Shown in pieces: positions 49,728 to 59,230 of a stretch of DNA of 64,000 bases (position 1 is the first letter of the stretch; every line of letters starts with the position of its first letter). The position numbers and the translations under genes are program-made. The notes beneath the pieces are model-generated. The model saw nothing but the letters and a program-made list of their open reading frames with translations. It was not told the DNA's origin and did no database searches. This DNA comes from Hyphomicrobiales bacterium (GTDB lineage: Bacteria > Pseudomonadota > Alphaproteobacteria > Rhizobiales > Rhizobiaceae), in the NCBI GenBank assembly GCA_900466605.1, contig UBMU01000006.1:123078-187077 (forward strand). The letters are read 5' to 3'.

Positions 49728-50168
49728 TTAGCTCGACGTCGAAGTGTCGGTCGTCGGCGCCTTGTCAGCCAGGGTGATTCCCGCCTGGACAAGAATACTC
49801 TTCCCGTCGGTCGTCGTCGCGATAATTCCGTCGGAATAGACCTTGACCGAAGCGACCGTGCCTTTGACGGTGCCGTCAGCGCTGGTCATGTACTTGCCGA
49901 TGTAGCTGCCGGCCTGGGTCAGGCTCGAGCTTGCCAACAGCGTGTCCAGCTTGGTGTTCGTCTGGATCGTCTGCTCGACCTGCGAGAAGCTCGCCAGCTG
50001 CGACATCTGCTCGCTGGCGTCCACCGGATCCGTCGGATCCTGGTTCTTCATCTGCGCGATGAGAAGCTGCAGGAAGTTATCGTAGTTGAGCGTTGCCTTC
50101 TGCTGGGCGCTCGAACCGCTCGACGACGACGAACTGCTTGACGTGCCTGTTACGCCGTCTACCGCCAT
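49728..50168 (-). CDS. flgD: Hook-capping protein FlgD (basal-body rod modification)
   Basis: Scaffold that caps the growing hook. The 146-residue protein is short for the family: the conserved N-terminal half [21 protein letters not shown] and [14 protein letters not shown] is present, followed by a brief C-terminal domain. A run of eight Ser occurs at residues 10-17. It overlaps the end of flbT by 10 bases. Confidence 0.94.
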   Translation of the reverse strand: MAVDGVTGTSSSSSSSSGSSAQQKATLNYDNFLQLLIAQMKNQDPTDPVDASEQMSQLASFSQVEQTIQTNTKLDTLLASSSLTQAGSYIGKYMTSADGTVKGTVASVKVYSDGIIATTTDGKSILVQAGITLADKAPTTDTSTSS

Positions 50169-50608
50169 GGTGCGATCTCCTTACGAATCTGCTCGACCAT
50201 CGTCGGCGGCATTTCGTGATTGTTGAGAATGTTGTCCTCGATCGCATAGAGACCGCGGATCGCCTTCAAGGCGTCGAAGGCACGTCCGGTCGAAACGAGA
50301 CCGTCGATGCGCTTGAGTTCGGCGAGTACTTCCTCGTTCTTGAAGCAGGTGAGCAGCATGGTGATCGACTTGCGGAACATCGCCGCCGACTGTTCCTTGC
50401 CCTCGGGATTGATGAGGATCATCTGCGCGATGAAATAGAGCTGGCGCAGAGGCGTCGTCGCTTCTTCCGGCTGCAGAACATGGTTTTCGAGAAGGAACGT
50501 TACATCATTCAGGAATTCGAGCGCGACCTTGCGATCGACGCGCAAGACCGCACCGTTGATGAAGATTTTTTCCCCGGCTTTTAGCGAGATACGAAGTGTG
50601 CTTTTCAT
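50159..50608 (-). CDS. flbT: Flagellin translation regulator FlbT
   Basis: Alphaproteobacterial RNA-level regulator of flagellin synthesis; in Caulobacter it binds flagellin mRNA leaders and lowers stability. The 149-residue protein starts [21 protein letters not shown] and contains the family segment [20 protein letters not shown]. The ATG overlaps the flaF stop (ATGA), and the gene runs 10 bases into flgD. The upstream open frame to 50689 is not used. Confidence 0.95.
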   Translation of the reverse strand: MKSTLRISLKAGEKIFINGAVLRVDRKVALEFLNDVTFLLENHVLQPEEATTPLRQLYFIAQMILINPEGKEQSAAMFRKSITMLLTCFKNEEVLAELKRIDGLVSTGRAFDALKAIRGLYAIEDNILNNHEMPPTMVEQIRKEIAPWR

Positions 50609-50952
50609 TTTAGTCCATCCCTGATGATGGTGGTAACGTCGATAACGCCCTGGTAGTTCGTCGATTGCCGACGCCTGATCCGATCGCATTCTTTCAGAAT
50701 CCAGATAGCGATGGAGATGAGGTTGGCCCGCAGCTGAATCTCAAGCTGGTTGTCCGGATGCTTGAGATCCTCGATAAAGCTTACCCAAACGCGCCGTGTG
50801 TAAAACAATGCATCAATAGCTTCCCGGCTGTACTTCTCTTTGTCTCGCGCAATCGAAAGCAGCTCGATGGACCGGTCGAGAACCTGACGCTCCCGCTCCT
50901 TGGCATCGGCCACCGAGTCCTCCAGGATCTCGGAGTAAGAGAACTGATACAT
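50605..50952 (-). CDS. flaF: Flagellar biosynthesis regulator FlaF
   Basis: Partner of FlbT in controlling flagellin production. The 115-residue protein contains the family features [29 protein letters not shown] and [20 protein letters not shown]. It follows flgL by 36 bases and is coupled to flbT by a four-base overlap. Confidence 0.95.
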   Translation of the reverse strand: MYQFSYSEILEDSVADAKERERQVLDRSIELLSIARDKEKYSREAIDALFYTRRVWVSFIEDLKHPDNQLEIQLRANLISIAIWILKECDRIRRRQSTNYQGVIDVTTIIRDGLK

Positions 50953-50988
50953 TCATGCATCCTTCTTTGTCTTTCGCACCTTTGATCA

Positions 50989-52110
50989 TCAAAGGTAATT
51001 CACGAGACTCAACTGCTGGATTTTCGATACGATCGTGTAGGCCGTCTCCAGTTGGGTCTGGAGGGTGTTCACCAGCGTCGATGCTTCCGAGGTATCCACG
51101 CCCTGGAGATCGACCAGCTTGTTTTGAATAATGCTCGACTGCGCATCGAGCGCGTCGTTGGCCTTCTCGACGCGTTCCTGCGAAAGGCCGAGCTGGCTTC
51201 CCTGCGTGACGATGCCGGTCGTTGCCTGTGCAGCATAGCCGATCGCCTTGGAGGTAACCTTACCCAATGCATCAGCGCTGAGACCCTTGTCTGCCAGTGC
51301 TGAAACGGTCATCGAAGCCAGCGCGAAATAGCGCATGCCTTCAGAATTGGAATTGGTTGACGAGGTCACGACTTCCGAGTTGCTGATGCGGCTTGTCATG
51401 TTCTGGTTGGATGCGCTGGACCAGTCGCTCCATGCCGGAGGCGTCACGTAAGCCGCCGGAGCAACAGGTGTCGGCGCGCCGGGAGGCGGAAACGCGACCG
51501 GCGTGGAGGTGCCGTTGAACGTATCCTGCGAGAACATCGGCTCGACGAAGTTGGTGATAAAAGTGCCCATCTCGTCGCCGGTCAGCGAGCTAACCGACTT
51601 GTTAAGACCGCTTGCATAGGCCTCGAGGTTCGTCTGGATAGCGGTGTTCGCCGCACTCGCCTGATTGGTGAGCGGCTGCACATCGGTATTGATACCCGAG
51701 AACAGGTACTCGCCGTTGAGCATCGAATTGCCGGTATCCATCAGCTGCGACAGTGCGTCGCCGGCAGACTGCAAGGCCACCGTGATGCTGGTTTTGTCCT
51801 GGCTGCCCTGAAGCGCGGTCAGCTTGGAGACCAGCGCATCGCCGGCCTTCTTCAGGCTGTCGAGCCCAAGCTGCGAAGCCTCGAGCCGGGCCGAAACGAC
51901 GGAGTTGCTGCCCTTCAGGGCCTTGATGCGACTGACTTCAGCCGTAAAATTTACGCTCTTGGCTGCGCCAGAGCCCAAGGAGGCGCCGATATCGGCGTAA
52001 ACACCCGTCGTCGCTTCGAGAGAGGAAGTTAACAATTGCTTCTGCGACTGGCGGATCGTCAATCGCATTGCATTCTGAATGGCTGAGCTAGAAACAAATG
52101 AACTTTTCAT
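50989..52110 (-). CDS. flgL: Hook-filament junction protein FlgL (HAP3)
   Basis: Joins hook and filament. The 373-residue protein has flagellin-like terminal helices (QNAMRLTIRQSQKQLLTSSLEA at the start; STLVNTLQTQLETAYTIVSKIQQLSL at the end) around a variable Pro/Ala-rich centre (near residue 210). It lies three bases after flgK. Confidence 0.94.
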   Translation of the reverse strand: MKSSFVSSSAIQNAMRLTIRQSQKQLLTSSLEATTGVYADIGASLGSGAAKSVNFTAEVSRIKALKGSNSVVSARLEASQLGLDSLKKAGDALVSKLTALQGSQDKTSITVALQSAGDALSQLMDTGNSMLNGEYLFSGINTDVQPLTNQASAANTAIQTNLEAYASGLNKSVSSLTGDEMGTFITNFVEPMFSQDTFNGTSTPVAFPPPGAPTPVAPAAYVTPPAWSDWSSASNQNMTSRISNSEVVTSSTNSNSEGMRYFALASMTVSALADKGLSADALGKVTSKAIGYAAQATTGIVTQGSQLGLSQERVEKANDALDAQSSIIQNKLVDLQGVDTSEASTLVNTLQTQLETAYTIVSKIQQLSLVNYL

Positions 52111-52113
52111 GGC

Positions 52114-53580
52114 TTAACTCGCTATGTCTAGCAATGATTTTAACATCTCATCGACGGCGTTGAGAATCTTCGTGGCCGCCTTGTAGGACTGCTCGATGTC
52201 GAGAAGCAGAGTGAGCTCTTCATCGAGGTTGACGCCGGTTTCGTTGGAATAAGCTTCCGTCGAACGCGAGAGCGCCGCCGACGTGTTCTCGGAAGCTGTG
52301 GTCGCATCACTTCGATACTGTTCAAGCCAGCCGAGCGAATTCGACGCGTAATCCATGATGTTGACGTTCGACGAAATCCCCGCGGTTGTCGAGAACGTCT
52401 GGGCAGTGCCCATCGCCGTATAGAGCGCGTCGAGATTGTCGGAGAAGCCGCTGCTACCCGTCGTATTGAGGTTGGTGAGACCGGAGATCGACCCGTCGCG
52501 CAGCTTCATCGGGTCGCCGCCCTGGCTGGTGACGACCGCAGCGTTCACTGTGATGGTACCCGCGATCCCGTCGATCACACCCGTTGTCGTCGGCGTGCCG
52601 CCCGGTGTTCCTGCGGCAGTGTTCCAGACAAAGAGACCGGGCTGTGTCGTTGTCGGCGTTCCACCCGTCTCCGAAAACATGGTAACCAGAGACTTGGCAA
52701 TCTCGTCGAGCTGCGACTGCAAGGTCGGTGCGATCTCGTCACGCACCTGCAGCAGCGCCTGGAGACTTCCCTGCGCCGTGGTCGACGCCCCCTTGCCGCC
52801 ACCGAGCAGCACGCCGTCGATATAGACGCCATTACCCTTCGTCTGCGCAGTATAGGTGTCCTGGGCGACGAACGTGACGGTACGCGGGATGGTGTCGAAT
52901 ACGACCGTCCCGTCGGTCGTGTAGAGCGCCATATCCCCATTGGGGCGATCGACCGCGTTCACACCGACGATAGAGGAGATCTGCTTCAGCAGCTTGTCGC
53001 GCTCATCCAGAGCATCGGCCGGATTCCCGCCGGTCCCGGTAGCGCTCTTGACGGCATCGTTCGCCGTCTTGAACTGCGCAAGCAGCGTGTTGAGTGTAGA
53101 GACCTGGGTCGCGATCTCCTTGTCCGCACCCTGGCGCACCGCCTGCACGGATTTCGTCGCGTTGTTCAGCGAGTTGGCGACGTCCTGTGCAGCCGTCACC
53201 GCGCTCTGCGCAGCAATCGTGCTACTGGGCGATGTGCGAAAAGCCTGCAGCTTTTCGCGAAATGTCGCCAAGTAGTTGGCCGGCGACGTCTCGTAGTCGT
53301 TGCCGCCCATGATCGATTTCAGGTCGGTCAGGCCGCCGAGCAAGGTCTGCTGACCACTATCCTGCGCGCTCGCCTTCAGCCACTGACGCAGCAGCGCGTC
53401 TTCCTGCGCGCGGCTGATCTTCACAACTTGCGCGCCATTCAGCGAGGTCGTAATCAGCGCCTGGCGGCGTGCGTAATCGCTGTTGCTGGAGTTGGCGATA
53501 TTGTTCGACACCACACTGCTTTGAATGCCGGTGTTGTTGAATATGCTCTGCGCAGTATTTAGTGCGGAGGTGAGCGACAT
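52114..53580 (-). CDS. flgK: Hook-filament junction protein FlgK (HAP1)
   Basis: First junction protein between hook and filament, 488 residues. The N-terminus MSLTSALNTAQSIFNNTGIQ and SNNIANSSNSDYARR are the rod/hook family signature; the C-terminus VNLDEELTLLLDIEQSYKAATKILNAVDEMLKSLL is typical of FlgK. It lies 18 bases after flgE in the same operon. Confidence 0.95.
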   Translation of the reverse strand: MSLTSALNTAQSIFNNTGIQSSVVSNNIANSSNSDYARRQALITTSLNGAQVVKISRAQEDALLRQWLKASAQDSGQQTLLGGLTDLKSIMGGNDYETSPANYLATFREKLQAFRTSPSSTIAAQSAVTAAQDVANSLNNATKSVQAVRQGADKEIATQVSTLNTLLAQFKTANDAVKSATGTGGNPADALDERDKLLKQISSIVGVNAVDRPNGDMALYTTDGTVVFDTIPRTVTFVAQDTYTAQTKGNGVYIDGVLLGGGKGASTTAQGSLQALLQVRDEIAPTLQSQLDEIAKSLVTMFSETGGTPTTTQPGLFVWNTAAGTPGGTPTTTGVIDGIAGTITVNAAVVTSQGGDPMKLRDGSISGLTNLNTTGSSGFSDNLDALYTAMGTAQTFSTTAGISSNVNIMDYASNSLGWLEQYRSDATTASENTSAALSRSTEAYSNETGVNLDEELTLLLDIEQSYKAATKILNAVDEMLKSLLDIAS

Positions 53581-53598
53581 GGCTTATCCGAACCCTAC

Positions 53599-54915
53599 TT
53601 ATCTCTTGAGGTTGACGAGAACGTCCATGATGTCGGCCCCCGTCTGGAATACCTTGGAATTGGCGGTGTAGCTGCGCTGCGACTCGATCATCTCGGTCAA
53701 CTCGCCGGCGAGATCGACGTTCGAGCTTTCCAGCGCGCCGGACTGAATGGAGCCGAAGCCGTTGGTCTGCGGGAAGCCCGTGACCGTAACGCCCGACTGT
53801 CCGTTGGCGCTGTAGACGTTACCACTCATCAGCGTCATGTTGTCAGGGCTTGCAACGGTTGCGAGCGGGACACGGTAGAGCGGCTTGGATGTTCCGTCCT
53901 TGTACTTGGCGTAGACGGTGCCGTCCTTGTCGATCGACACACTATCAACCGGGCTGGCTGCCTGGCCGTTCGGCGTGCCGCTACCGGCGAACTCGGATGC
54001 GAGCTGCGTGAAGCCGCTGAGATCCATGGCGATGGATCCACCCGTTACCGGGTCGGTAATCGTCATCGCGCCGGTGGATGAGGATGCCATCTTGCCGTTT
54101 GCGTCGAAGGTCAAAGTCGTCGAGCCAACGAGAGCAGTCGCTGCCGGAGTGTACGGGAACGATGAGGTTCCGCCCGTCGCCGCATCATCATGCCGGTAAA
54201 CAGCAACTTCCCAGGTGCCGGAGGTTGCTGCAACCGGCGGCGGACCGGCGGAAGCTGGCGTCCCGGCTGCTGTCTTCGTGAAGTAGAAATCGTATTGGAC
54301 CGTGTTGCCGAGCTTGTCGTAGCCGACCATCGACATCTGCTTCGTGTCGGCCGTGATCGGGGCCGTGTTGGAGCTCGGCAGATTGCCGGTCGCAACGTTG
54401 GCGTTCGAGTTCAGGTTGCCAGTGAACGTGCCCGTCGTCGACTGGATTGCAGTCAGACCGGACTGGTTGACATTGATCGGGACGAGGCCGGAGAAGCCGT
54501 TGACGACGACAGACGGTGCGCCAGAGTCGTAGGAGTAGCCCATCAGCTTGAAGCCGGCGGCGTTGACGAGATTGCCCTGATCGTCCTTGGTGAAATCGCC
54601 AGCGCGTGTCAGAACCGGAACGCCGTCCGGGCTCTGAACGATGAAGAAGCCATCACCGGAGATCGCCAGGTTATAGGAAGAGGTCGTGTAGGAGATGTCG
54701 CCCTGCTCGGAAACAGACTGACGAACGGCCGATTGGACGCCGCCCGAATTGTAGTTGCCGGAGGTCGATGGCAGAACCAGCGACGAGAAGGCGGTCGACA
54801 CGGACTTGTAACCCGTCGTGTTTGCGTTCGCGATGTTGTCGGCGACGGTGCTGAGGCGGTTTGCCTGGGCGTTCATGCCGGACACGGCCGTCTTCATGCT
54901 GCCAAAAATGCTCAT
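53599..54915 (-). CDS. flgE: Flagellar hook protein FlgE
   Basis: Main hook subunit, 438 residues. N-terminal MSIFGSMKTAVSGMNAQANR and ADNIANANTTGYK, and C-terminal LTEMIESQRSYTANSKVFQ are the conserved rod/hook ends; the centre is the variable surface domain rich in Gly, Ser and Thr. It starts the flgE-flgK-flgL-flaF-flbT-flgD-fliQ-flhA-fliR run, 130 bases after rem. Confidence 0.96.
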   Translation of the reverse strand: MSIFGSMKTAVSGMNAQANRLSTVADNIANANTTGYKSVSTAFSSLVLPSTSGNYNSGGVQSAVRQSVSEQGDISYTTSSYNLAISGDGFFIVQSPDGVPVLTRAGDFTKDDQGNLVNAAGFKLMGYSYDSGAPSVVVNGFSGLVPINVNQSGLTAIQSTTGTFTGNLNSNANVATGNLPSSNTAPITADTKQMSMVGYDKLGNTVQYDFYFTKTAAGTPASAGPPPVAATSGTWEVAVYRHDDAATGGTSSFPYTPAATALVGSTTLTFDANGKMASSSTGAMTITDPVTGGSIAMDLSGFTQLASEFAGSGTPNGQAASPVDSVSIDKDGTVYAKYKDGTSKPLYRVPLATVASPDNMTLMSGNVYSANGQSGVTVTGFPQTNGFGSIQSGALESSNVDLAGELTEMIESQRSYTANSKVFQTGADIMDVLVNLKR

Positions 54916-55045
54916 CTGAAAACCTCGATTCCCTTAGTAGATTTGAGAGTATTAGGTGGGCCTTGCGTGAAGCTGTCTGGGGCTGAACCGTTGTCGAGAG
55001 AAAAGCTGCGACCAGGTTCAGGCAACACGGCCCGTCTTTAGAAAA

Positions 55046-55717
55046 TCAATTCCAGTCAATGCAGTAGCCAAGGAAGCGCTTCGAATCGACCGGATCGAAG
55101 CCGAGCTTCTTCCGGAGCTTCTTGCGCAACTTGGAAATGTGGCTTTCAACGACGTTCTCTTCGACCTCGTCGTCGAAGATCCCGTAGATTGCGTTGAAGA
55201 TCTGCGTTTTGGTCACCCGGCGACCGCGGTTTGCGATCAAGTACTCAAGGATGCGGCGCTCGCGACGCGGCAGCGCAAAGACTTCGCCGTGAATTTCCGG
55301 ATCGCGACCGTCGGAGAACACGCGGATCGCACCGATATCCGTGTGGCTGGAAATCGCTTTCAGTCGGCGCCGGATTGCAGCGGCTCGTGCCAGGATCTCG
55401 CGAGGATGAACCGGCTTGCGCACCACGTCGTCCACGCCACAATCAAAAAGTGCAAGCGTGTTTTCCAGTGACGGCTGATCGCTGACCGCGATGACCGGCG
55501 CCATTGTCCGGTCACGGATGGCGCGCGGCAGGTCGTAAGCCTGCTGCCCCTGCCCGATCAGGAATGCCTCGACAGCTGCGATATCAGAGTCCGCAGCCGT
55601 CTGAACCCACTCACCGAATTCGCTCGGATCAAACCCCGTGGAAGGAATGCCTTCCCGCCCAAAAAGTGATGTGTAACCATCTTTCACGAGCTCACGCTCA
55701 TCAACCACTACGATCAT
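55046..55717 (-). CDS. rem: Rem, OmpR-type activator of motility genes
   Basis: Growth-phase activator of the flagellar regulon in rhizobia. The 223-residue protein has a receiver-like N-terminal domain (about 1-115) and an OmpR-type winged helix (about 145-220: [40 protein letters not shown]). The phosphorylation site looks degenerate: the acidic pocket has Asp6, but the expected acceptor Asp is Glu50 in [10 protein letters not shown], suggesting phosphorylation-independent activity. The 283-base region upstream contains a CtrA-like box. Confidence 0.93.
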   Translation of the reverse strand: MIVVVDERELVKDGYTSLFGREGIPSTGFDPSEFGEWVQTAADSDIAAVEAFLIGQGQQAYDLPRAIRDRTMAPVIAVSDQPSLENTLALFDCGVDDVVRKPVHPREILARAAAIRRRLKAISSHTDIGAIRVFSDGRDPEIHGEVFALPRRERRILEYLIANRGRRVTKTQIFNAIYGIFDDEVEENVVESHISKLRKKLRKKLGFDPVDSKRFLGYCIDWN

Positions 55718-55810
55718 TCGTCCGCCTCCGAATCACTTGTGGTACCTCGATGCTCTATGGGTACGAATCGCGCGATTCTGGGACAAGCTGTAGGAACTTA
55801 CTGGCAGGAA

Positions 55811-55825
55811 TTAATAGTTGATTAA
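55811..55825. promoter_or_regulatory. CtrA-like TTAA-N7-TTAA box upstream of rem
   Basis: TTAA, TAGTTGA, TTAA with exact seven-base spacing lies about 95 bases upstream of the rem start, in the AT-rich 283-base spacer between rem and the transglycosylase gene. Spacer otherwise holds no recognisable gene. Confidence 0.45.
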
Positions 55826-56000
55826 GAATTGAGGCGCGATTTGATCTATATGTAGTAGTAGGCGAAAATTATGCACACAAAAATTTCGTGGAAAAGTTAA
55901 CGAAGTCTAAAATGTGACTTGCCTTGCCATATTGAGACAGATTCTCGCCACAATATGACACATTTCTGTTTTGTTCTGTTTTCTACGCGTTTTGATTGAA

Positions 56001-56585
56001 TCAGTTCTGGCAGAAGTTGCTCGCATTGGGAGTCCATTTGCCATAGCCGGTGGCGACCAGATTGGAGATGACCCGGCAGACATACTGCTTCTGAGCGGGG
56101 TCATTGTTCGGTCCGGCGTGATAGCGAGCCACCGCCATCGTCCATGTTTCGTGACGATCGTGGAGATTGCGCAGGAACCTGGCCGCATATTCCACGTTCC
56201 GCCGCGGGTCGAACATCTCTTCCGCCGACCGGAAATTCTCACCATGGTAGTACTGATTGATCTGCATGCAGCCGATGTCGATGAGCTTGGCGCCTGACCT
56301 GCGCGCAACATCTACCTGCCTCAGGGCGTCCTGCTCTGAGGGCGGAAAGAAGGCCTTTCCCTCGATGTTCAGCGCGTAGGGGTAGAGCGATCCCTTGCGT
56401 CCGGTCTCGGTCAAACCAACCGAGTAGAGGATGCCTTCCGGGATACCGTACTTTAGGGCTGCAGCCTGTATCTCTTGCTCGCAGGCGCTGTTAGACGCCT
56501 GCGCGCTAGAGGTAGACGTCGCCAGTGCGGCCGCCGCCAGCGGCGCCAGAAGAAGTGCTTTCAACACCGCTTTCGCCCGAGCCAT
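56001..56585 (-). CDS. Flagellar-cluster lytic transglycosylase (SLT fold)
   Basis: A 194-residue exported muramidase expected to open peptidoglycan for rod passage. A signal peptide spans about residues 1-30. Catalytic Glu60 lies in ILYSVGLTETG; DIGCMQINQYYHG and NVEYAARFLRNLHDRH and AVARYHAG are the SLT motifs. The ATG at 56585 follows GGAG, six bases upstream. Its first 80 bases overlap the 3' end of the fliK frame. It complements the rod-binding protein at 45456, which lacks a muramidase domain. Confidence 0.88.
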   Translation of the reverse strand: MARAKAVLKALLLAPLAAAALATSTSSAQASNSACEQEIQAAALKYGIPEGILYSVGLTETGRKGSLYPYALNIEGKAFFPPSEQDALRQVDVARRSGAKLIDIGCMQINQYYHGENFRSAEEMFDPRRNVEYAARFLRNLHDRHETWTMAVARYHAGPNNDPAQKQYVCRVISNLVATGYGKWTPNASNFCQN

Positions 56586-57918
56586 TGAAGTCTCCGCCGG
56601 TTCGCTGTCCCGATTGATTTTGGCGCTCACGCGCCTCCCCGCCCTGGCCCTGCTGGGCAAAGGCCTGGCCTTGCTGCTGGCTCTGTGCGTTCGCCTGATT
56701 GCCTGCGTCCGAACGGTCGACCGGCGCCATGCTGATCGTTACGTTATCGATGGCGAAGCCCTGGCTGCGCAATGCCTCGATGATCTTACCATGGTCTTCC
56801 TTGAGCTGCCGATAGGCCACTCCCGTCTCGACCTTCAAATCGACATTCAGCGCATCGCCCTGAAGCCGCATTGTGGCCGTGACGAGACCAAGATCGATCG
56901 GGTTCATCTGGATCTTCAGCGTGTTGACCACCTTGCCGGTGCTCGTCCATTCCGCAGCGTTCGACAAGGCGGAACTGGCCTGCATCGCATGGGCCCACTC
57001 GCGATCACCGGATATTGCGGCTGTCACGGCGGAAGAATTGGTGTTTTGCGCAAGCCCGATGTATCGGCGCGAATCCAGAACAGAGACGTTCTCGATGTTG
57101 GCCTTGCCGGACTCGGCAGCGGCATCCTTGTCGATCCCAAGATGCATATCCATGGACTGACCGCGCCCATCCGCGCGGCTCAGCCGGAAGGTCGTCGTAT
57201 CGATCTCACTGGAGGCATCCGTGCCGGGCAGCTGGGCGTCGACAGTCGTATCCACGCCGGCTAGATCGGCGTCGGCAGACGCCTCACCCTTGGACCTGAT
57301 ACTGGTAACAGACTTTTCTTTCGCATCTGCAGACAGCTTGGCGTCAGCCTTCTGGTTGGCCGCGCTCATTGCCGCGAATGCTGCAGCAGCATTTCCGTCC
57401 GCCGGCGCCTGCTTCAATAGGCTCAGGACATCGGAGAGCGCGCTATCGCCCTCGGCGCCCTTCTTAGGGTCGACGTCATCGGTCTTGGGTGACTTCCCGC
57501 CCTTGGTCGAGTGGGCTGACACCTCATCCTCCAGCTTATCGGAGAGATCCTGCACGTCGGCTTCGTCGGAGTTCCTGCCCTTGACCTTCGGGTCACGCTC
57601 CGCCTTTTTCGTGTCTTTGTCCGTCGAGCCGGTCGTCTTTTCTTTCATCTCCGTCTGCGCGGCCAGAGAGGCGTTACCGAGATCGATCAAAGCCTTCGCG
57701 CTCGTATGACGCGGCGCGGTCGATACATTGCCGTCACCAGCCTGCTGGCCCGCGTTGGGCTGCTCGGCCGGGTCATGCTTTCCGCCGCTGGCCTTGTTCA
57801 TGACGTCAGAGAAGCCGCCCGTGTCCGTGTCACCGCCGGTGCCCGCCTGACGGCCAAAGCCCGTGGCAGAGGCAGCCCCTGCAGCAGACGCTCCCCCTGA
57901 AACGCTGATGTCCATCAT
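56506..57918 (-). CDS. fliK: Hook-length control protein FliK (formerly MotD)
   Basis: Molecular ruler that ends hook growth and switches export specificity. The 470-residue protein is low-complexity, Gly/Ala/Asp/Lys-rich and secreted-like for about 330 residues. The conserved FliK C-terminal domain follows: LKIQMNPIDLGLVTATMRLQGDALNVDLKVE and ALRSQGFAIDNVTISM, then a Gln/Gly-rich tail. In rhizobia this gene was first called motD. It starts one base after motC ends and overlaps the transglycosylase gene by 80 bases. Confidence 0.9.
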   Translation of the reverse strand: MMDISVSGGASAAGAASATGFGRQAGTGGDTDTGGFSDVMNKASGGKHDPAEQPNAGQQAGDGNVSTAPRHTSAKALIDLGNASLAAQTEMKEKTTGSTDKDTKKAERDPKVKGRNSDEADVQDLSDKLEDEVSAHSTKGGKSPKTDDVDPKKGAEGDSALSDVLSLLKQAPADGNAAAAFAAMSAANQKADAKLSADAKEKSVTSIRSKGEASADADLAGVDTTVDAQLPGTDASSEIDTTTFRLSRADGRGQSMDMHLGIDKDAAAESGKANIENVSVLDSRRYIGLAQNTNSSAVTAAISGDREWAHAMQASSALSNAAEWTSTGKVVNTLKIQMNPIDLGLVTATMRLQGDALNVDLKVETGVAYRQLKEDHGKIIEALRSQGFAIDNVTISMAPVDRSDAGNQANAQSQQQGQAFAQQGQGGEARERQNQSGQRTGGDFNGSGESGVESTSSGAAGGGRTGDVYL

Positions 57919-57919
57919 C

Positions 57920-59227
57920 TCAATTACTTTCTTTGTTCAAGAGGCCATCAATCTCATCCAACTGCGATCGGCTTGACGTGACGAATGCGCTGAATGATGG
58001 ATCGGCGTCCTGCTGTCCCCCAACATTGGATCGCGGCGCTCCTGCCGCTTCTCCGACAACAGGACCTGGAACGGGGTTAGGTATGTCCCCCTGCTCCGCC
58101 TCCGGTGAGGCCACTGCCTGCTCAGAAGTAATTTCTTGACTATTAGATTTAGGGGTCGTCGCTTGCGTCAAGCTTGCCGGATCCGGCGGGCGAAGCACTT
58201 GTTCTGCAATAGCTTTCGCCGCAGCTCTCAGGGCCTGATCGCGCGGAGACAACTCCTGGTCCGGGATGGTGGCGATGTTCTTCGCGGCCGTATCGATCTT
58301 GTTCGTCGAGATCGCTGCCATGCCGCCGTAAAAATCCGCAAGCGCTCCAAATGCATTATTGGAATCGCCGGCAAGCGTCTGCGCACGGGCCGCCGCCATC
58401 GTTGCGAGATCGCCCTTGCCGGCGATCGCAGCCGCGCGGGCAATACGCAGATAGATCTCTCGCTGCCTGGCCTCATCCATAAAGGAAAGAATGCTGACAA
58501 CGTCTTCCGGCTTCACCTCATGATCATGATTGACCAGCAGCTTCACGAAGAGATCGGCAAACTGGCTGGCATACGGCGAATGCAGGAAACGGCGCACGTA
58601 GCGTTGAGAATAGGCAAGACCCTTGTCCACCATTCCTGCGTCGACGCAAATCGATACAGAGCGGCGCAACGCCGCCTCCTCGACGATCGTACCTGGCGCA
58701 CTGAGGCGCGCCTCGTCGTAAAGCTTCAGCGCTTCCATTGGGCTCTTTGCGATGGTGACGTTGCCGGCAACCAGCGTAAGATAAGGACCGACCTTCTTGT
58801 CCTTGTATTCGTTTGCCGTCTCGACAAGGCTCTTGGCGACAAGCAATCCCTTGCCGCTCAGGTACTTCCGCAACACGTCGCTGATCCGATTGTCGAAGTG
58901 CCCGTTTATGTCCCGGGCGACAAGGTACTCAAGCGTGTCCGGGTTGCCGCCACTCATCGCATAGATCAGTGCCGCATCGACATTGCGGTCGTCGTCAAAA
59001 ACAGACGGATCGATCGTGCGCAAGCGCTGATCAATCGTGCCAAGCATGAAGCGCTGCATTTCGGCGGCCGAGTGATCACCGAGGACAACGGAGTCCTGCA
59101 CGAACTGCAGCGACCGGAGCATCTTATACGGTGCAATGTCTTCCTGATCTTGCGCGTAAGCAGCGGCAGCAGGACTGACCGCGAGGCCCAAAAGCAGAAA
59201 CAGAAGGCGTTGGTGGTGACGGACCAT
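57920..59227 (-). CDS. motC: Periplasmic motor protein MotC
   Basis: Rhizobial chemotaxis/motility protein that acts in the periplasm with MotB to adjust motor speed. The 435-residue protein has a signal peptide (LLFLLLGLAVSPAAAAYA, about residues 8-25) and a helical, TPR-like middle (SPMEALKLYDEARLSAPGTI; ARAAAIAGKGDLATMAAARA). The tail after about 340 is Pro/Glu/Ser-rich. It is specific to Rhizobiales-type flagella that rotate only clockwise. It follows motB by three bases. Confidence 0.93.
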   Translation of the reverse strand: MVRHHQRLLFLLLGLAVSPAAAAYAQDQEDIAPYKMLRSLQFVQDSVVLGDHSAAEMQRFMLGTIDQRLRTIDPSVFDDDRNVDAALIYAMSGGNPDTLEYLVARDINGHFDNRISDVLRKYLSGKGLLVAKSLVETANEYKDKKVGPYLTLVAGNVTIAKSPMEALKLYDEARLSAPGTIVEEAALRRSVSICVDAGMVDKGLAYSQRYVRRFLHSPYASQFADLFVKLLVNHDHEVKPEDVVSILSFMDEARQREIYLRIARAAAIAGKGDLATMAAARAQTLAGDSNNAFGALADFYGGMAAISTNKIDTAAKNIATIPDQELSPRDQALRAAAKAIAEQVLRPPDPASLTQATTPKSNSQEITSEQAVASPEAEQGDIPNPVPGPVVGEAAGAPRSNVGGQQDADPSFSAFVTSSRSQLDEIDGLLNKESN

Positions 59228-59230
59228 GGA

